This document shows, piece after piece, positions 48,370 through 56,625 of a stretch of 64,000 nt of DNA. Position 1 is the first letter of the stretch, and each line of letters opens with the position of its first letter. This DNA comes from Phytohabitans flavus (GTDB lineage: Bacteria; Actinomycetota; Actinomycetes; Mycobacteriales; Micromonosporaceae). Under the pieces are notes generated by a model. The model did not search any database and was not told the DNA's origin. It was given only the letters and a program-made list of their open reading frames with translations. The stretch lies in assembly GCF_011764545.1 (NCBI RefSeq), contig NZ_AP022870.1, positions 1,596,001-1,660,000 of the forward strand, written 5' to 3'. The translations under genes and the position numbers were made by a program.

Positions 48370-48987
48370 GACCCGCCCTCCCGTCGCCTGTCAACGCGCA
48401 CGACGTTAAACGGCGCATACGACACTGCCGCGAGTGATTGCCGACAGCTCCAGCAGAGCAGGGGCAATGCGGTCCTCGAGCTGCACACATCTGCCGCGAG
48501 TCGCGCGTTGTGGCTGGCTGCGTCCCGATGGCAGGTGTTCCCCACCGCAAACTGCCTCGCGTGGGTGCCGAGGCGGCGGACGCGTGGGAATTGCTGCAAC
48601 GGTCTGGCTGGGCGCCAGGTCGTCGAGTCGAGGTTGGAGGCACGCTTGGCGAGTTCGCGGCAGCTGATCATGCCTAGTGGCGGCCGCCCGTGAGTTCTTG
48701 GCCTGGTTCTCGACGTATGGTGATCGCCGCAGGCGGCGGTAGAGCTGTCCTGCAGATCGATGGGCATGTCGCCGCGCGGGACAGGATCCGGACTGGTGTC
48801 GCCTACGCCGAGGGGCATCCCATCCCTGACAGACCTCGACGGCCGACGCCTTGGACTGGCCGACCCACATCCTGACGGTCGCTCGCCGGCTCGAAACGGC
48901 TGATCCATTTCGTGGGTGTCGCACAACACGGCTGATCACGTATCCTCCCTGCCACCCCGACGCCTTCTGAGGAAGCAAAGGAAGTCC
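48370..48987. other. Non-coding or decayed region
   Basis: About 620 bp with several overlapping ORFs of poor coding quality on both strands. None has a good ribosome site together with natural protein composition. Confidence 0.35.
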
Positions 48988-49328
48988 GTGTCACTGTTTC
49001 GCCGCATCTACGCGATCAAGCCACTTCGCCCGGTGCTGTTCATCCTCCTCATGGGAGTCGTCTTGGCCATGGCCTACGGCACGTCGTACGTCGTCGGTTC
49101 CCCGACGTAGCCAAGGTCGGCCAGTGCTTGAACGACGCTCCCGCCGCCGTCGCGCGCACCACAGATTGCGACAACGACCGCGCTACGTGGAAGATCATCG
49201 GACGCGTCGAGAGCGACGACGTCCCAGCCGAGGAAGCGTGCGCCGCATACCCGCAGACCACGATGACGTTCGAACGCAAGGGCCGCGGCGAAGACTTCAT
49301 ACTCTGCCTCACCGAAATCCAGCGCTGA
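48988..49328 (+). pseudogene. Membrane-anchored small protein (LppU-like), frameshifted
   Basis: GTG at 48988 with AGGAAG upstream. Basic N-terminus and one membrane helix (~17-36). The first frame stops at 49110; adding one base near 49105 continues with V-A-K-V-G-Q-C-L-N-D, C-D-N-D-R-A-T-W-K-I-I-G-R-V, A-C-A-A-Y-P and C-L-T-E-I to 49328. The spaced Cys and 'V-G-Q-C-L' start resemble LppU-type extracytoplasmic domains of actinomycetes. Confidence 0.65.
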
Positions 49329-49640
49329 CTTTGAGCAATTCCGGCGATGTGGCTGGGCTGTCGTCCTTCGTCGACTGCAGCTCGATGTCCAGTTCGGCGA
49401 GGCTGTTTCCGTCGTCGTAGAACACCTCTTCACCGGGGTTGGCGAGGTCGGGTGTCAGGTCGTGTTCCCGTCCGGGGCCGATCACGCCCCAAGGCAGTGA
49501 CGGCCGCTGCGGCGATTTGCTCGGCCCGCGCGGGGTGCACCGCGAAGGCATGTCGCGTATTCCATTGGCTTGGGGGCAATGCCACCGCCGCGGTGCTTGA
49601 TCACGTTCACTCTTCTGCCGCAAAGCGCGCGGTCTACGGA
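49309..49640 (-). pseudogene. Degraded fragment of an unknown gene
   Basis: Reading from about 49640, natural-looking pieces are spread over frames: I-A-P-K-P-M-E-Y-A, then A-F-A-V-H-P-A-R-A-E-Q-I-A-A-A-A-V-T-A-L-G, then V-I-G-P-G-R-E-H-D-L-T-P-D-L-A-N-P-G. The stop is at 49309, overlapping the previous gene. Single-base gaps seem to separate the pieces. Family not recognised. Confidence 0.35.
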
Positions 49641-49723
49641 CCATTGGGCACAGGTCAGCGCCGTTGGCTGTCGCGTGCCACCTTGGTCGGGTGATTGTCG
49701 ACCTTGTTTGAACCTGTTCGTGG

Positions 49724-50383
49724 TCAGGGCATGAGATGGACACGGATCCGCCTGGCTGTGATTGCCGCGTCCTGCAGTACGGCCAACCGGGGCTCGGCGG
49801 ATTCGAGGAGATGCGGATGACGTAGTCGCGCCAATGGAGACAGACGTCGGTCTGTCAGTACCGCGTCGATCATCGACCGGTCGCCGCCGCAGACCAGGGC
49901 ACTGACCGCATCGTCGTGCGGGTCGTGCGCGCCAGGGGCGTAGGGCAGCAGGACTCGCGCGGCAATGTCCGTGGCCCGGTGGGTGGCTGCCCCGGCCTGG
50001 TTGGCGCGGCGGCGGGCGTAGCGCTGCTGCGACGAACCGCCGGCCGCGGTGCGGCCCTGCACGTAGAAGCGCTCGACCTTGGAGACGGTCAAGGTCGTAC
50101 CGTCGGCGACACCGGCGGCGACCGCGCCCTTGCGCGCCAGCAGCACGGCGATCCGGGGCGGTCGGAGAATGCCAGCCAGCAGCATGTCGACATCCTGTGC
50201 GTCGGCAAGCCCCGGCGGCGGATACAGAGTGGCTGTATCGCCGTTGCTCACCCCGGTCAACACCAGGCCCTGCTCGGTGGCGCCGTCGTGCCGGCCGTAG
50301 AAGCCGTCGAGCCAACCACGAATCCGCTCCGGCGAGATCTCCACCCACCGCCCGCCACCCGCCGCGGGCCGCGCCATCACCAC
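49724..50383 (-). CDS. acVLRF1-type peptidyl-tRNA hydrolase (Vms1-like release factor)
   Basis: 219 residues. Fits the actinobacterial VLRF1 family: an eRF1-like domain with the conserved segment V-E-R-F-Y-V-Q-G-R-T-A-A-G-G-S-S-Q-Q-R-Y-A-R-R-R, whose Gln-containing loop is catalytic in this superfamily. Expected to release peptides from stalled large ribosomal subunits. The start may be the second Met (50377). Stands alone, with no quality-control partners beside it. Confidence 0.85.
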   Translation of the reverse strand: MVMARPAAGGGRWVEISPERIRGWLDGFYGRHDGATEQGLVLTGVSNGDTATLYPPPGLADAQDVDMLLAGILRPPRIAVLLARKGAVAAGVADGTTLTVSKVERFYVQGRTAAGGSSQQRYARRRANQAGAATHRATDIAARVLLPYAPGAHDPHDDAVSALVCGGDRSMIDAVLTDRRLSPLARLRHPHLLESAEPRLAVLQDAAITARRIRVHLMP

Positions 50384-50673
50384 GCGAACCCCACCTGTCG
50401 AGAACGGCCGGTCTGCACCCTGCCATGCTCACATGCCGCGAACAGGGCGTCGATCGTGACGGGTGGCAAGGACTGGATCTGCCGATGTCAGTGCACCGAG
50501 GATGCGTCCTTGGTGCGGAACGGCGGTCTACGCAACGGTCGGCGAATGCATCTTGCCGCCACGGATCATCTAGTCGTCTCCGGAGCCGAGCGCGGTCTGC
50601 GCCAGTGTCGAGGTGCCCGACCGTGGGTTTCGGGTCGAGGTGGGTTTCGGGCGGCGCCGCAAGGCCGCGGCGA

Positions 50674-52685
50674 ATGCATGTGCGCGTTCTGCTGCGGGTG
50701 GTATTGGTGTGCGACGCTGTCGTCGTGCAGATCGTCGAGCACAGTGTTATCGGCACCCGCTCGAGTGTGCTGCGGCTGCGCCGGCCCGGCACCGAGTTGC
50801 AGTTCGTTGTTTTTCCCATGTTCCATGTGGCCAGCCCGCGGTTCTACGCGGAGGTGAGCGAGCGGCTGCGCCGCTGTGACCTCCTCGTGGTCGAGGGGTC
50901 TCCGGCCGCTCAGCGTTGGGCTGGGCCATCACGTCCACCTATCGGCTCATCCCGGCCAACAAGCGCTCTGGCCTGGTGGAGGACAACATTCCGTACGGTT
51001 CGCTGGGTGTGCCGGTGATCTACCCGGACGTGACCGCGGGCGAGTTCGCGCACGACTGGCGGAGGCTGCCGTGGCGCACTCGGCTCCTCATGTGGCTGGT
51101 TATGCCGATTGCGGCCGTGCTGCAGTTCTTCGGCGGCCGTCGAAGGCTGCTCGGCCCCGAGGTGGAGCTGACCGACCTGCCGACCGACCTCGACGACCAC
51201 GAGCTGGTCGACCAACTCGACGGCGTGTTCGGCGGCGCGCGCGACGAGCGCGTGCTGGCGGCGCTGTCGCAGATCCACCGGGAGCGCGCGGCCGAGCGGA
51301 TCGACGTGGCGGTCGTCTACGGCGCCGGGCACACGGCGGCGATCGTCCACGGCATGCTCAGGCTGCACGGGTACCGCCCACGCTCCGCGGAGTGGCTCAC
51401 GGTCGTGACGCCTGCACCACGCCTGCCGCGGCCCGCGCCTGCACCGGAGCCCAAGCCGGCACCGGAGTCCAAACCGGCACCGGAGTCCAAACCGGCGCCG
51501 GAGCCCAGACCCGAACCGGTTGGACCCGAGGCGACGGGCGCCCGCTCGCAGCTCGTGCAGGTCGCCATGGCGCGCCGGATGGCGGCCGCGGAGCCGAACG
51601 CCTACCAGCCGAAGCTGGCCGCCGCACTGGACGCGCTGGCGCGCCGGCTGAGCGACCTGGGCCGCCGTGAGGAGGCCCTGCGCGCCGCCGACGAGGCCGT
51701 GGACGTCTACGAGGAGCTTGAGGAGCGCCACCCCGGCTCGTACCGCGCCGCGCTAGGGGTGGCGACCAGCAACTTCGCGGTACAGCTGGATCGCCTCGGC
51801 CGCCACAAGGACGCCCTAACCCTCGACGAGCAGGCGGTCGAGCTGCTGCGCGGGGCAAACCGCAACGACCCCGGCGCGCGAGCCGACAGCCTCGGCCACG
51901 CGCTGACCAACCTGGCCGTCAGCCTGTCCCAATTCAACCGTAACGACGAGGCACTGGCCGCCGCACGCGAGGCGGCCGAGCTGTACCGCGCGGCGGGCCG
52001 CCGGCCCGCCGCTTACAGCCGGGCACTGGTCATCCTGGCCGCACGGCTGGACAACGTCGGCGCATTCGACGAGGCGCTCGCCGCCGCCGCCCACTCCGCC
52101 GCCGCCGCCCGCAACGCGGCCCCGAAGGAGCATGCCGCAGCCCTGCGCACGACATCGGACCTCCTGTTGCGCCGCTTTGCCCGCGCCGAGGAAGCCCTCA
52201 CCGCCGCCGAGGAAGCGCTGACCCTTGAACGCAGGACGGGCCCACCCGCCAGCGCTGAACTCGCGTGGTCACTGCGGTACGTGGCCAATGCCCTGCACGC
52301 CCTAGGCCGCTCGGCCGACGCCGTGGCAGCCGACGAGGAGGCGCTGCCCATCTGGCGCTCCCTCGCCGAACGTTACCCGCTCTCCCACGATGCCGACCTT
52401 GCCGCCGCACTGACCGCCCACGCCGAACACGCCGCCCCCTCCGCTGAGCCAACGGCGTCAACACTCCATCTCCGGCTGCTCACAGCAACGGCGGCTGCCA
52501 ACGCGAGGACGCACGCTCATGCAGGCTGGTCCGACGAGGGCGGTGATGTCGCGGAGGCAGCCGTCGAAGACTTCGTTCATGGCCCGGCTCTCGGCGGCGA
52601 TCCAGGCCCGGGATTCCGCCAGCTGTTCCTGGAGCGCATGTCCCCGGTCGGCCAACGCGGCGAGGCTGGCCGCGTCGTCACTTGA
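50674..52685 (+). pseudogene. TraB/GumN-like domain fused to TPR repeats, frameshifted
   Basis: The start is ATG 50674 or GTG 50725. The first frame gives H-S-V-I-G-T-R-S-S-V-L-R-L and L-L-V-V-E-G; at the G-run 50894-50897 one base is missing, after which V-S-G-R-S-A-L-G-W-A-I-T continues in the other frame. TraB-like features follow (D-N-I-P-Y, V-I-Y-P-D-V-T-A-G-E-F, V-V-Y-G-A-G-H-T-A-A-I-V-H-G). A P-A-P-E-(S/P)-K repeat linker (~51415-51520) joins to about six TPRs (A-L-D-A-L-A-R-R-L-S-D-L-G-R-R-E-E-A-L). The last ~80 residues are of poor quality and overlap a minus-strand ORF. Confidence 0.75.
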
Positions 52686-52690
52686 CGAGA
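52458..52690 (-). CDS. Possible small helical protein or fragment
   Basis: The minus frame contains S-S-S-D-D-A-A-S-L-A-A-L-A-D-R-G-H-A-L-Q and then E-S-R-A-M-N-E-V-F-D-G-C-L-R-D-I-T-A-L-V-G, which reads like a genuine helical protein. There is no clear start with ribosome site, and it overlaps the 3' end of the TPR gene. May be a remnant. Confidence 0.3.
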
Positions 52691-53011
52691 CCGTGGAGTG
52701 GAGACATCTGCAGTACAAGACCCAGCGTTCGTGCGGCTGGCTTGGGCGACACCTTCGCGAGTTACTCCCTCGACACCTGTCCACCGGGTGAGGGAACGAG
52801 GAACCGTTGGTCACCGAAGACCTGGAACGGTGTTGCGTCCGTCGGCAACGACTGTTGGTGGTACGCCGATCTGGTCGGTGCTGTCCTTCACGAACCGCCG
52901 CAGGTCGTCATCTTCGATCCCGGTATCGGCGACTCCGCGCCGAGGTCGCGCAGCGGCTTGTCAGCTCAGCGGGCGTCCGCCGTGCACGCCGTACTTTGAC
53001 CAGTGACGCTC

Positions 53012-53190
53012 CTACGCGCGATCCTCTCCGAGTTGTTCGAGGATGTCGGAGACGTCCAGGGCGAGGATGGGCTTGGCGATGTAGTAGGTGTCGGTGACGT
53101 CTTCGCTGGCGTGGCCGAGCTGGGCGGCGGCGCTCTTTCGGTCGGCCTCCTGGTCGATGAGCCCGCGCGGCGCGCTGCCCGCATGTCGAG
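53012..53190 (-). pseudogene. C-terminal remnant of a tyrosine recombinase (integrase)
   Basis: About 58 residues: G-L-I-D-Q-E-A-D-R-K-S-A-A-A-Q-L-G-H-A-S, then D-V-T-D-T-Y-Y-I-A-K-P, with the active-site L-G-H and Tyr region of phage-type integrases, ending at a TAG. The upstream part is cut off where IS-end repeats begin (53191). No start codon. Confidence 0.75.
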
Positions 53191-53234
53191 TCTCAGGACG
53201 TGGGTGACAGATCAGTCTCGGGACGTGGGTGACA
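53191..53234. repeat. Paired IS-end direct repeats
   Basis: TCTCAGGACGTGGGTGACA (53191-53209) and TCTCGGGACGTGGGTGACA (53216-53234), 18 of 19 identical. These look like the terminal repeats of an IS481-type element whose transposase tail lies at 53696-53914. Confidence 0.65.
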
Positions 53235-53315
53235 CGTCCGGCTAGACGATCATGGCGTCGGATTGTAGGCGTGTCTCACGTGGTTGGGGAATTTGGCGCC
53301 GATCGGATTGCTCAG

Positions 53316-53660
53316 CTACTGCGGGGACAGACCGCATCGGGGGCAAACCGGGAGGGTGTTCCGGTACCTAATCCACAACCGCGTGATCCATGGGTTGGCG
53401 CCTTTGGGTGGCTCTGACGTCACGGGTGGTGTGGGGGCGGATTCCACGAGGTGTAGCAGCGTCCAAGCCAGTCCGAAGCAGTTGTCGTCTCCGAAGCAGG
53501 TCGTTAGGAGTCGGGCCTCGTCATCCTCGACGGGCTTGGTGATGGCGTGCAGCAGCCGTTCTCGCAGTTCGAGGTCGGCGTCAGCGCCCTCCGAGTCGTC
53601 CTGCTCCGAGGGCAGCGGGCCGTGCCGGCAGAACTCTGCAACTTCGTCCCTAATCGTCAC
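53316..53660 (-). CDS. Small hypothetical protein, copy 1 of a paralogous pair
   Basis: The GTG at 53660 has CAGGAG upstream, giving 114 residues beginning V-T-I-R-D-E-V-A-E-F-C-R-H. Shares most residues with the protein at 57938-58255 (R-E-R-L-L-H-A-I-T, T-T-C-F-G-D-D, L-A-W-T-L-L-H-L-V-E-S-A-P-T-P-P-V-T-S-E-P-P). Acidic, soluble, no family recognised. Both copies follow the same transposase tail, so it travelled with, or was captured by, that element. Confidence 0.6.
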   Translation of the reverse strand: MTIRDEVAEFCRHGPLPSEQDDSEGADADLELRERLLHAITKPVEDDEARLLTTCFGDDNCFGLAWTLLHLVESAPTPPVTSEPPKGANPWITRLWIRYRNTLPVCPRCGLSPQ

Positions 53661-53695
53661 GGCGTCTCCTGTCGGGCGGCTGTTCGCTCGCAGCA

Positions 53696-53914
53696 TTATC
53701 TCCGAAGCGGGCGTGGTGGTTCGGGTTTGCGGACCTTGAATCGGGCGATCGGCAGGGTGGTGGTACGGCCGGTCTCGGTGAGCAGTTCGTCGCCGTCGTA
53801 GACGCGGAAGGTGTGGTCAGTGGACTCGACCGTGACTGTGTGGCCAGCGTGCATCATCCCGATGTGGATGCGTTGTCGGGCAACGGTGAGGGAACCGCGT
53901 CCGGCGCAGCTCAC
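53696..53914 (-). pseudogene. IS481-type transposase C-terminal fragment, copy 1
   Basis: 72 residues: V-A-R-Q-R-I-H-I-G-M-M-H-A-G-H-T-V-T-V, T-F-R-V-Y-D-G-D-E-L-L-T-E, I-A-R-F-K-V-R-K-P. This is the SH3-like tail of IS481-type DDE transposases. The catalytic core is missing. A second copy lies at 58294-58692. Confidence 0.7.
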
Positions 53915-53990
53915 AGGTCGCCGCTTTCACCTCCGGTGAGGGTCTGTGCCGGTGAGGTCCGTGGACGGCTGGACCGGTTCGCCAACGGGT

Positions 53991-54024
53991 CAAGGGGTCG
54001 TCGGTTCAAATCCGGCCGTCCCGA
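53991..54024 (+). other. tRNA 3'-end fragment, possible attachment-site scar
   Basis: Contains a consistent T-arm (54000-54016: 5-bp stem with loop TTCAAAT) and a 7-nt acceptor strand (54017-54023) with discriminator A, but no matching 5' half upstream. Integrative elements often recombine into tRNA 3' ends, and an integrase tail lies 0.8 kb away. Isotype cannot be told. Confidence 0.5.
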
Positions 54025-54039
54025 CAGCGGAAGGGTTCT

Positions 54040-54072
54040 CGCAGGTCAGCGACTTGCGGGTGCCCTTTTTTT
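54040..54072 (+). terminator. Rho-independent terminator after tRNA fragment
   Basis: 8-bp stem (54040-54047 with 54051-54058, one G-T pair) and a run of seven T at 54066-54072. Confidence 0.7.
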
Positions 54073-54147
54073 CATAGCTCGGACTCGTGGTAGTAGGTCG
54101 AAAGTCCGTCTGTCTCCTCGCCCGGCGATAGACGTGGTTGATCTGGG

Positions 54148-54837
54148 GTGGGGCTCATCGTCGCTACCGATGTAGAAGCCTTCGGATTCGTGACGATCCT
54201 GACCTATTTCCCGGTCGCGCTCAGCGCCATCTGGGGGCTTAGCGCCGGCGCCTCCGGCCTCGTCATGCTGATCATGACGGCACCGGTGCTCTTCCTGCCG
54301 TCGCTGGGCGTACGCCTGATCGCCCGCAACCATCGCATCTCGCCCACGACCCTGGTCTACGTCGCTCTCGCTGGCATGTTCGCCGGAAACGCCTTCCTGC
54401 TGATCGTCTCCCCGTCGCTGCCGCTAGCTTGGCTCGTCCTGCCGCTGGTCCTGCTCGGCGTCTCGATGGGGCTACCGCTCGGATTCGTCGACGGTGAGGC
54501 GATGGGCGCGGTGCCGGCACATCTGAGCGGAACGGCCTCCGGTGTCTTCAACCTCCTGCGGCTGGGCGGTGAGACCGTCGCGGTCGGCGGTTACGCGGCG
54601 GTGCTCGGCGCGCTGGTGGCCGCACGTGTCGATGACCCGGACCTCGCCCACCGCGTGGCGTCGGGCGAGCCAGGCAACGCGGGCATCTATGCGTGCGTCT
54701 TCGGCCATGTCCAGCTGGCGATCCTCGCCATCAGCGCGGTTGGCACGATCGCCGTCGCTCTGCTCCATCGCACACGCGTCGGCGCTGACCGCGCATCCCA
54801 GGACCCAGGGACGCTTGCTTCCACCACCACCCGCTGA
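54148..54837 (+). pseudogene. MFS transporter, N-terminally truncated
   Basis: 229 residues with about six membrane helices corresponding to the C-terminal half of a DHA-type drug pump (L-T-Y-F-P-V-A-L-S; S-M-G-L-P-L-G-F-V-D-G-E-A-M-G; G-T-A-S-G-V-F-N-L-L-R-L-G-G). The first six helices are missing; the coding sequence starts close after the tRNA fragment and terminator. Likely cut by an integration or deletion event. Confidence 0.75.
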
Positions 54838-55018
54838 CGCCCGCACCACGTTGCTGTCCCCGCCAGCCGTAGGCCCTACGAGCTCGCGGGTCTGAACCCG
54901 CCGCGCCCACACCAGCCGGATCATCCGGACGTCACCGAAGAGCTGAGGCGGCTCCTTGGCGGTTGGTCGCCCCGTCCGGCGATTCTGCAGGACCTTCACT
55001 GGTTACGCGGCACCGAGA

Positions 55019-55049
55019 GAGGGCATGTCCGTCAATGGGACATGCCCTC
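55019..55049. terminator. Hairpin between convergent genes
   Basis: 12-bp perfect stem (55019-55030 with 55038-55049), 7-nt loop. Confidence 0.6.
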
Positions 55050-55066
55050 CGAGCTGGTGGGCGGTG

Positions 55067-55099
55067 GGACGACTGGCCCCATGCGGGGGCCAGTCGTCC
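55067..55099 (-). terminator. Hairpin terminator of the secreted protein gene
   Basis: 14-bp perfect stem (55067-55080 with 55086-55099) and 5-nt loop, ending six bases from the minus-strand stop at 55105. Confidence 0.75.
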
Positions 55100-55104
55100 T
55101 GGTG

Positions 55105-55611
55105 TCAGTCGGTGATCTCCAGGTAGCCCAGGAGCGGTTTCAACGTCTCCGGGTTGGACCCGCACGGGTTCACGTACTCGACGTAGACCTCGTAGCGACC
55201 GTTCGGAATCGTGTTGGCGATGGTATAGCGCTGGGTGTCCTTCATGACGGTATTGCTCGACACCGTGGGCTGCGGGTCGAGGAAGCCACTCGTCGGGCCC
55301 TCGAACGTGTATTTCACGATGGTGTTCGCGACCAGGTGGTTGCCGAACGCGGCGACGTACGGGTAGTAGCCGTTGCGGCTCACGTACACGGTGCCGCCTT
55401 GGTAGTAGTCGTAGCCGATCCAGTTGCCGGCGCTGGTGTCGACGCTCCCGGAGGTCGAGTGCGCTCGATACAGCCGGATGTTGTCGTCGATGCAGGCCGC
55501 CGCCTGGGCCGGTGCGGCCGAGAAGGTCACCACGCCGACGGTTGCGCACAGCATCGCGAACGCGCTGAGCGCTGCCGTGACCAGCCTAGGGGCTCGATCC
55601 ACGATCATCAA
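55105..55611 (-). CDS. Small secreted protein of unknown function
   Basis: 168 residues. Signal peptide (1-38, A-Q-A-A). Mature part is beta-rich and aromatic (W-I-G-Y-D-Y-Y-Q-G-G-T-V-Y-V, N-G-Y-Y-P-Y-V-A, Y-E-V-Y-V-E-Y-V) with two Cys, one near each end (A-C-I-D-D; N-P-C-G-S), likely joined by a disulfide. Family not recognised. Its own terminator follows. Confidence 0.75.
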   Translation of the reverse strand: MMIVDRAPRLVTAALSAFAMLCATVGVVTFSAAPAQAAACIDDNIRLYRAHSTSGSVDTSAGNWIGYDYYQGGTVYVSRNGYYPYVAAFGNHLVANTIVKYTFEGPTSGFLDPQPTVSSNTVMKDTQRYTIANTIPNGRYEVYVEYVNPCGSNPETLKPLLGYLEITD

Positions 55612-55707
55612 TTCTCCTCGTTGATCTGATCGGTGGTATCTAGCGGCTCCGGAGCACGACCGATGCTAGAAGGCCGGGTGTCGACGCCGACAGAACAATC
55701 GCAGTAC

Positions 55708-55961
55708 TCAGGGCGCTGCCTCGGCGAGCGCGGTGCGGTCCGCGATGGACAGGCCGCGTGTGCGGGCCGCCGCCCGCAGGGCCTCGGCACGGCCAGGCCA
55801 GGGGGCGGGCGGGTGTTGAGGCTGAACGGTTCGCTGTCGCGGCCATCGATGACGAGGCGGCACACGATGCCGTAGGCGTCGCGGCGCATCAGGGTTGCCC
55901 GGTGTGCTTGGGTGCTGGACCGCTCATGATCTGCCGCAGCAGCGCGGTCACGGATGGTCAC
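55708..55961 (-). pseudogene. Small unknown protein, probably frameshifted
   Basis: From a GTG at 55961: V-T-I-R-D-R, then M-R-R-D-A-Y-G-I-V-C-R-L-V-I-D-G-R-D-S-E-P-F-S-L-N-T-R. One missing C in a C-run near 55798-55802 would lead to W-P-G-R-A-E-A-L-R-A-A-A-R-T-R-G-L-S-I and a stop at 55708. Natural composition on both sides of the break. Unknown function. Confidence 0.4.
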
Positions 55962-56062
55962 GGGGACGCGGTACGCATGGCTCCTTCTCGGGGCGGGGAT
56001 CTGGCAACGGGACGAGGCCGCCGGTCTCGGTGCCGCCTCGTCCCGTCACTGGCGGGCGAAGA

Positions 56063-56530
56063 TCAGGCGTTGACGTGCTGGGCGGGGACGTCGAGGATCC
56101 AGGTGATGCCGAAGCGGTCGGTCAGCATCCCAAAGGCCGCCGCCCACTGCGCCGGGCCGTATGCCTCGATCGTGGTGGCGCCGTCGGCCAGCCTCGCCCA
56201 CAGCGCGCCGACCTCTTCGGCGGTCTCGCCGCGGACGGACAGGAAGAACGGGTCGCCGGTCAGTGTCATGCCGTGCTCGCGCCGCGTGGAGGGCGCTGGT
56301 GCGTTGCCGGGTCCGGTCTGGCCGGGCACGTCGTAGGCCATGACGCGGAAGCCGTCGCCCGAGACGACTTGGCCCCAGACGACCTTGCCGGCGTCGGGCA
56401 GTTCTCTCGGCATCCCGAAGTCGCCGTAGGTGATGACCGTGATCTCGCCGCCAAACACCGAGCGGTAGAACTCCAGCGCCTCCCGGGCGTTGCCCCGGAA
56501 GTTGAGGTGGGCGGTGGTGGTGATGCTCAT
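56063..56530 (-). CDS. VOC-family protein (PhnB/glyoxalase-like)
   Basis: The ATG at 56530 has AGGAG upstream. 155 residues with a paired beta-alpha-beta-beta-beta VOC fold (A-H-L-N-F-R-G-N-A-R-E-A-L-E-F-Y-R-S-V-F-G-G-E; F-G-M-L-T-D-R-F-G-I-T-W-I-L-D). PhnB-like members often act on or bind small molecules, with unknown substrates. Divergent from a WYL regulator that probably controls it. Confidence 0.88.
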   Translation of the reverse strand: MSITTTAHLNFRGNAREALEFYRSVFGGEITVITYGDFGMPRELPDAGKVVWGQVVSGDGFRVMAYDVPGQTGPGNAPAPSTRREHGMTLTGDPFFLSVRGETAEEVGALWARLADGATTIEAYGPAQWAAAFGMLTDRFGITWILDVPAQHVNA

Positions 56531-56581
56531 CAAAACTCCTGGTGAGATTAGGACCTGCGTCAGCACCAAGGCTCGACGGCA

Positions 56582-56604
56582 TAGGTGACAGGAAGTGGCA
56601 CCTA
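56582..56604. promoter_or_regulatory. Palindromic operator between VOC and WYL genes
   Basis: TAGGTGaCA-n5-TGgCACCTA, arms symmetric in 8 of 9 positions, 22 nt before the regulator ATG and 52 nt from the VOC start. Fits a site for the YafY-type regulator. Confidence 0.6.
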
Positions 56605-56625
56605 CTGCGGCTAGATTCAACCCTC

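Noticed and set aside
53900..54030. Complete tRNA gene
   Set aside because: A T-arm and acceptor 3' strand are present, but no D-arm, anticodon arm or complementary 5' acceptor strand could be found upstream.
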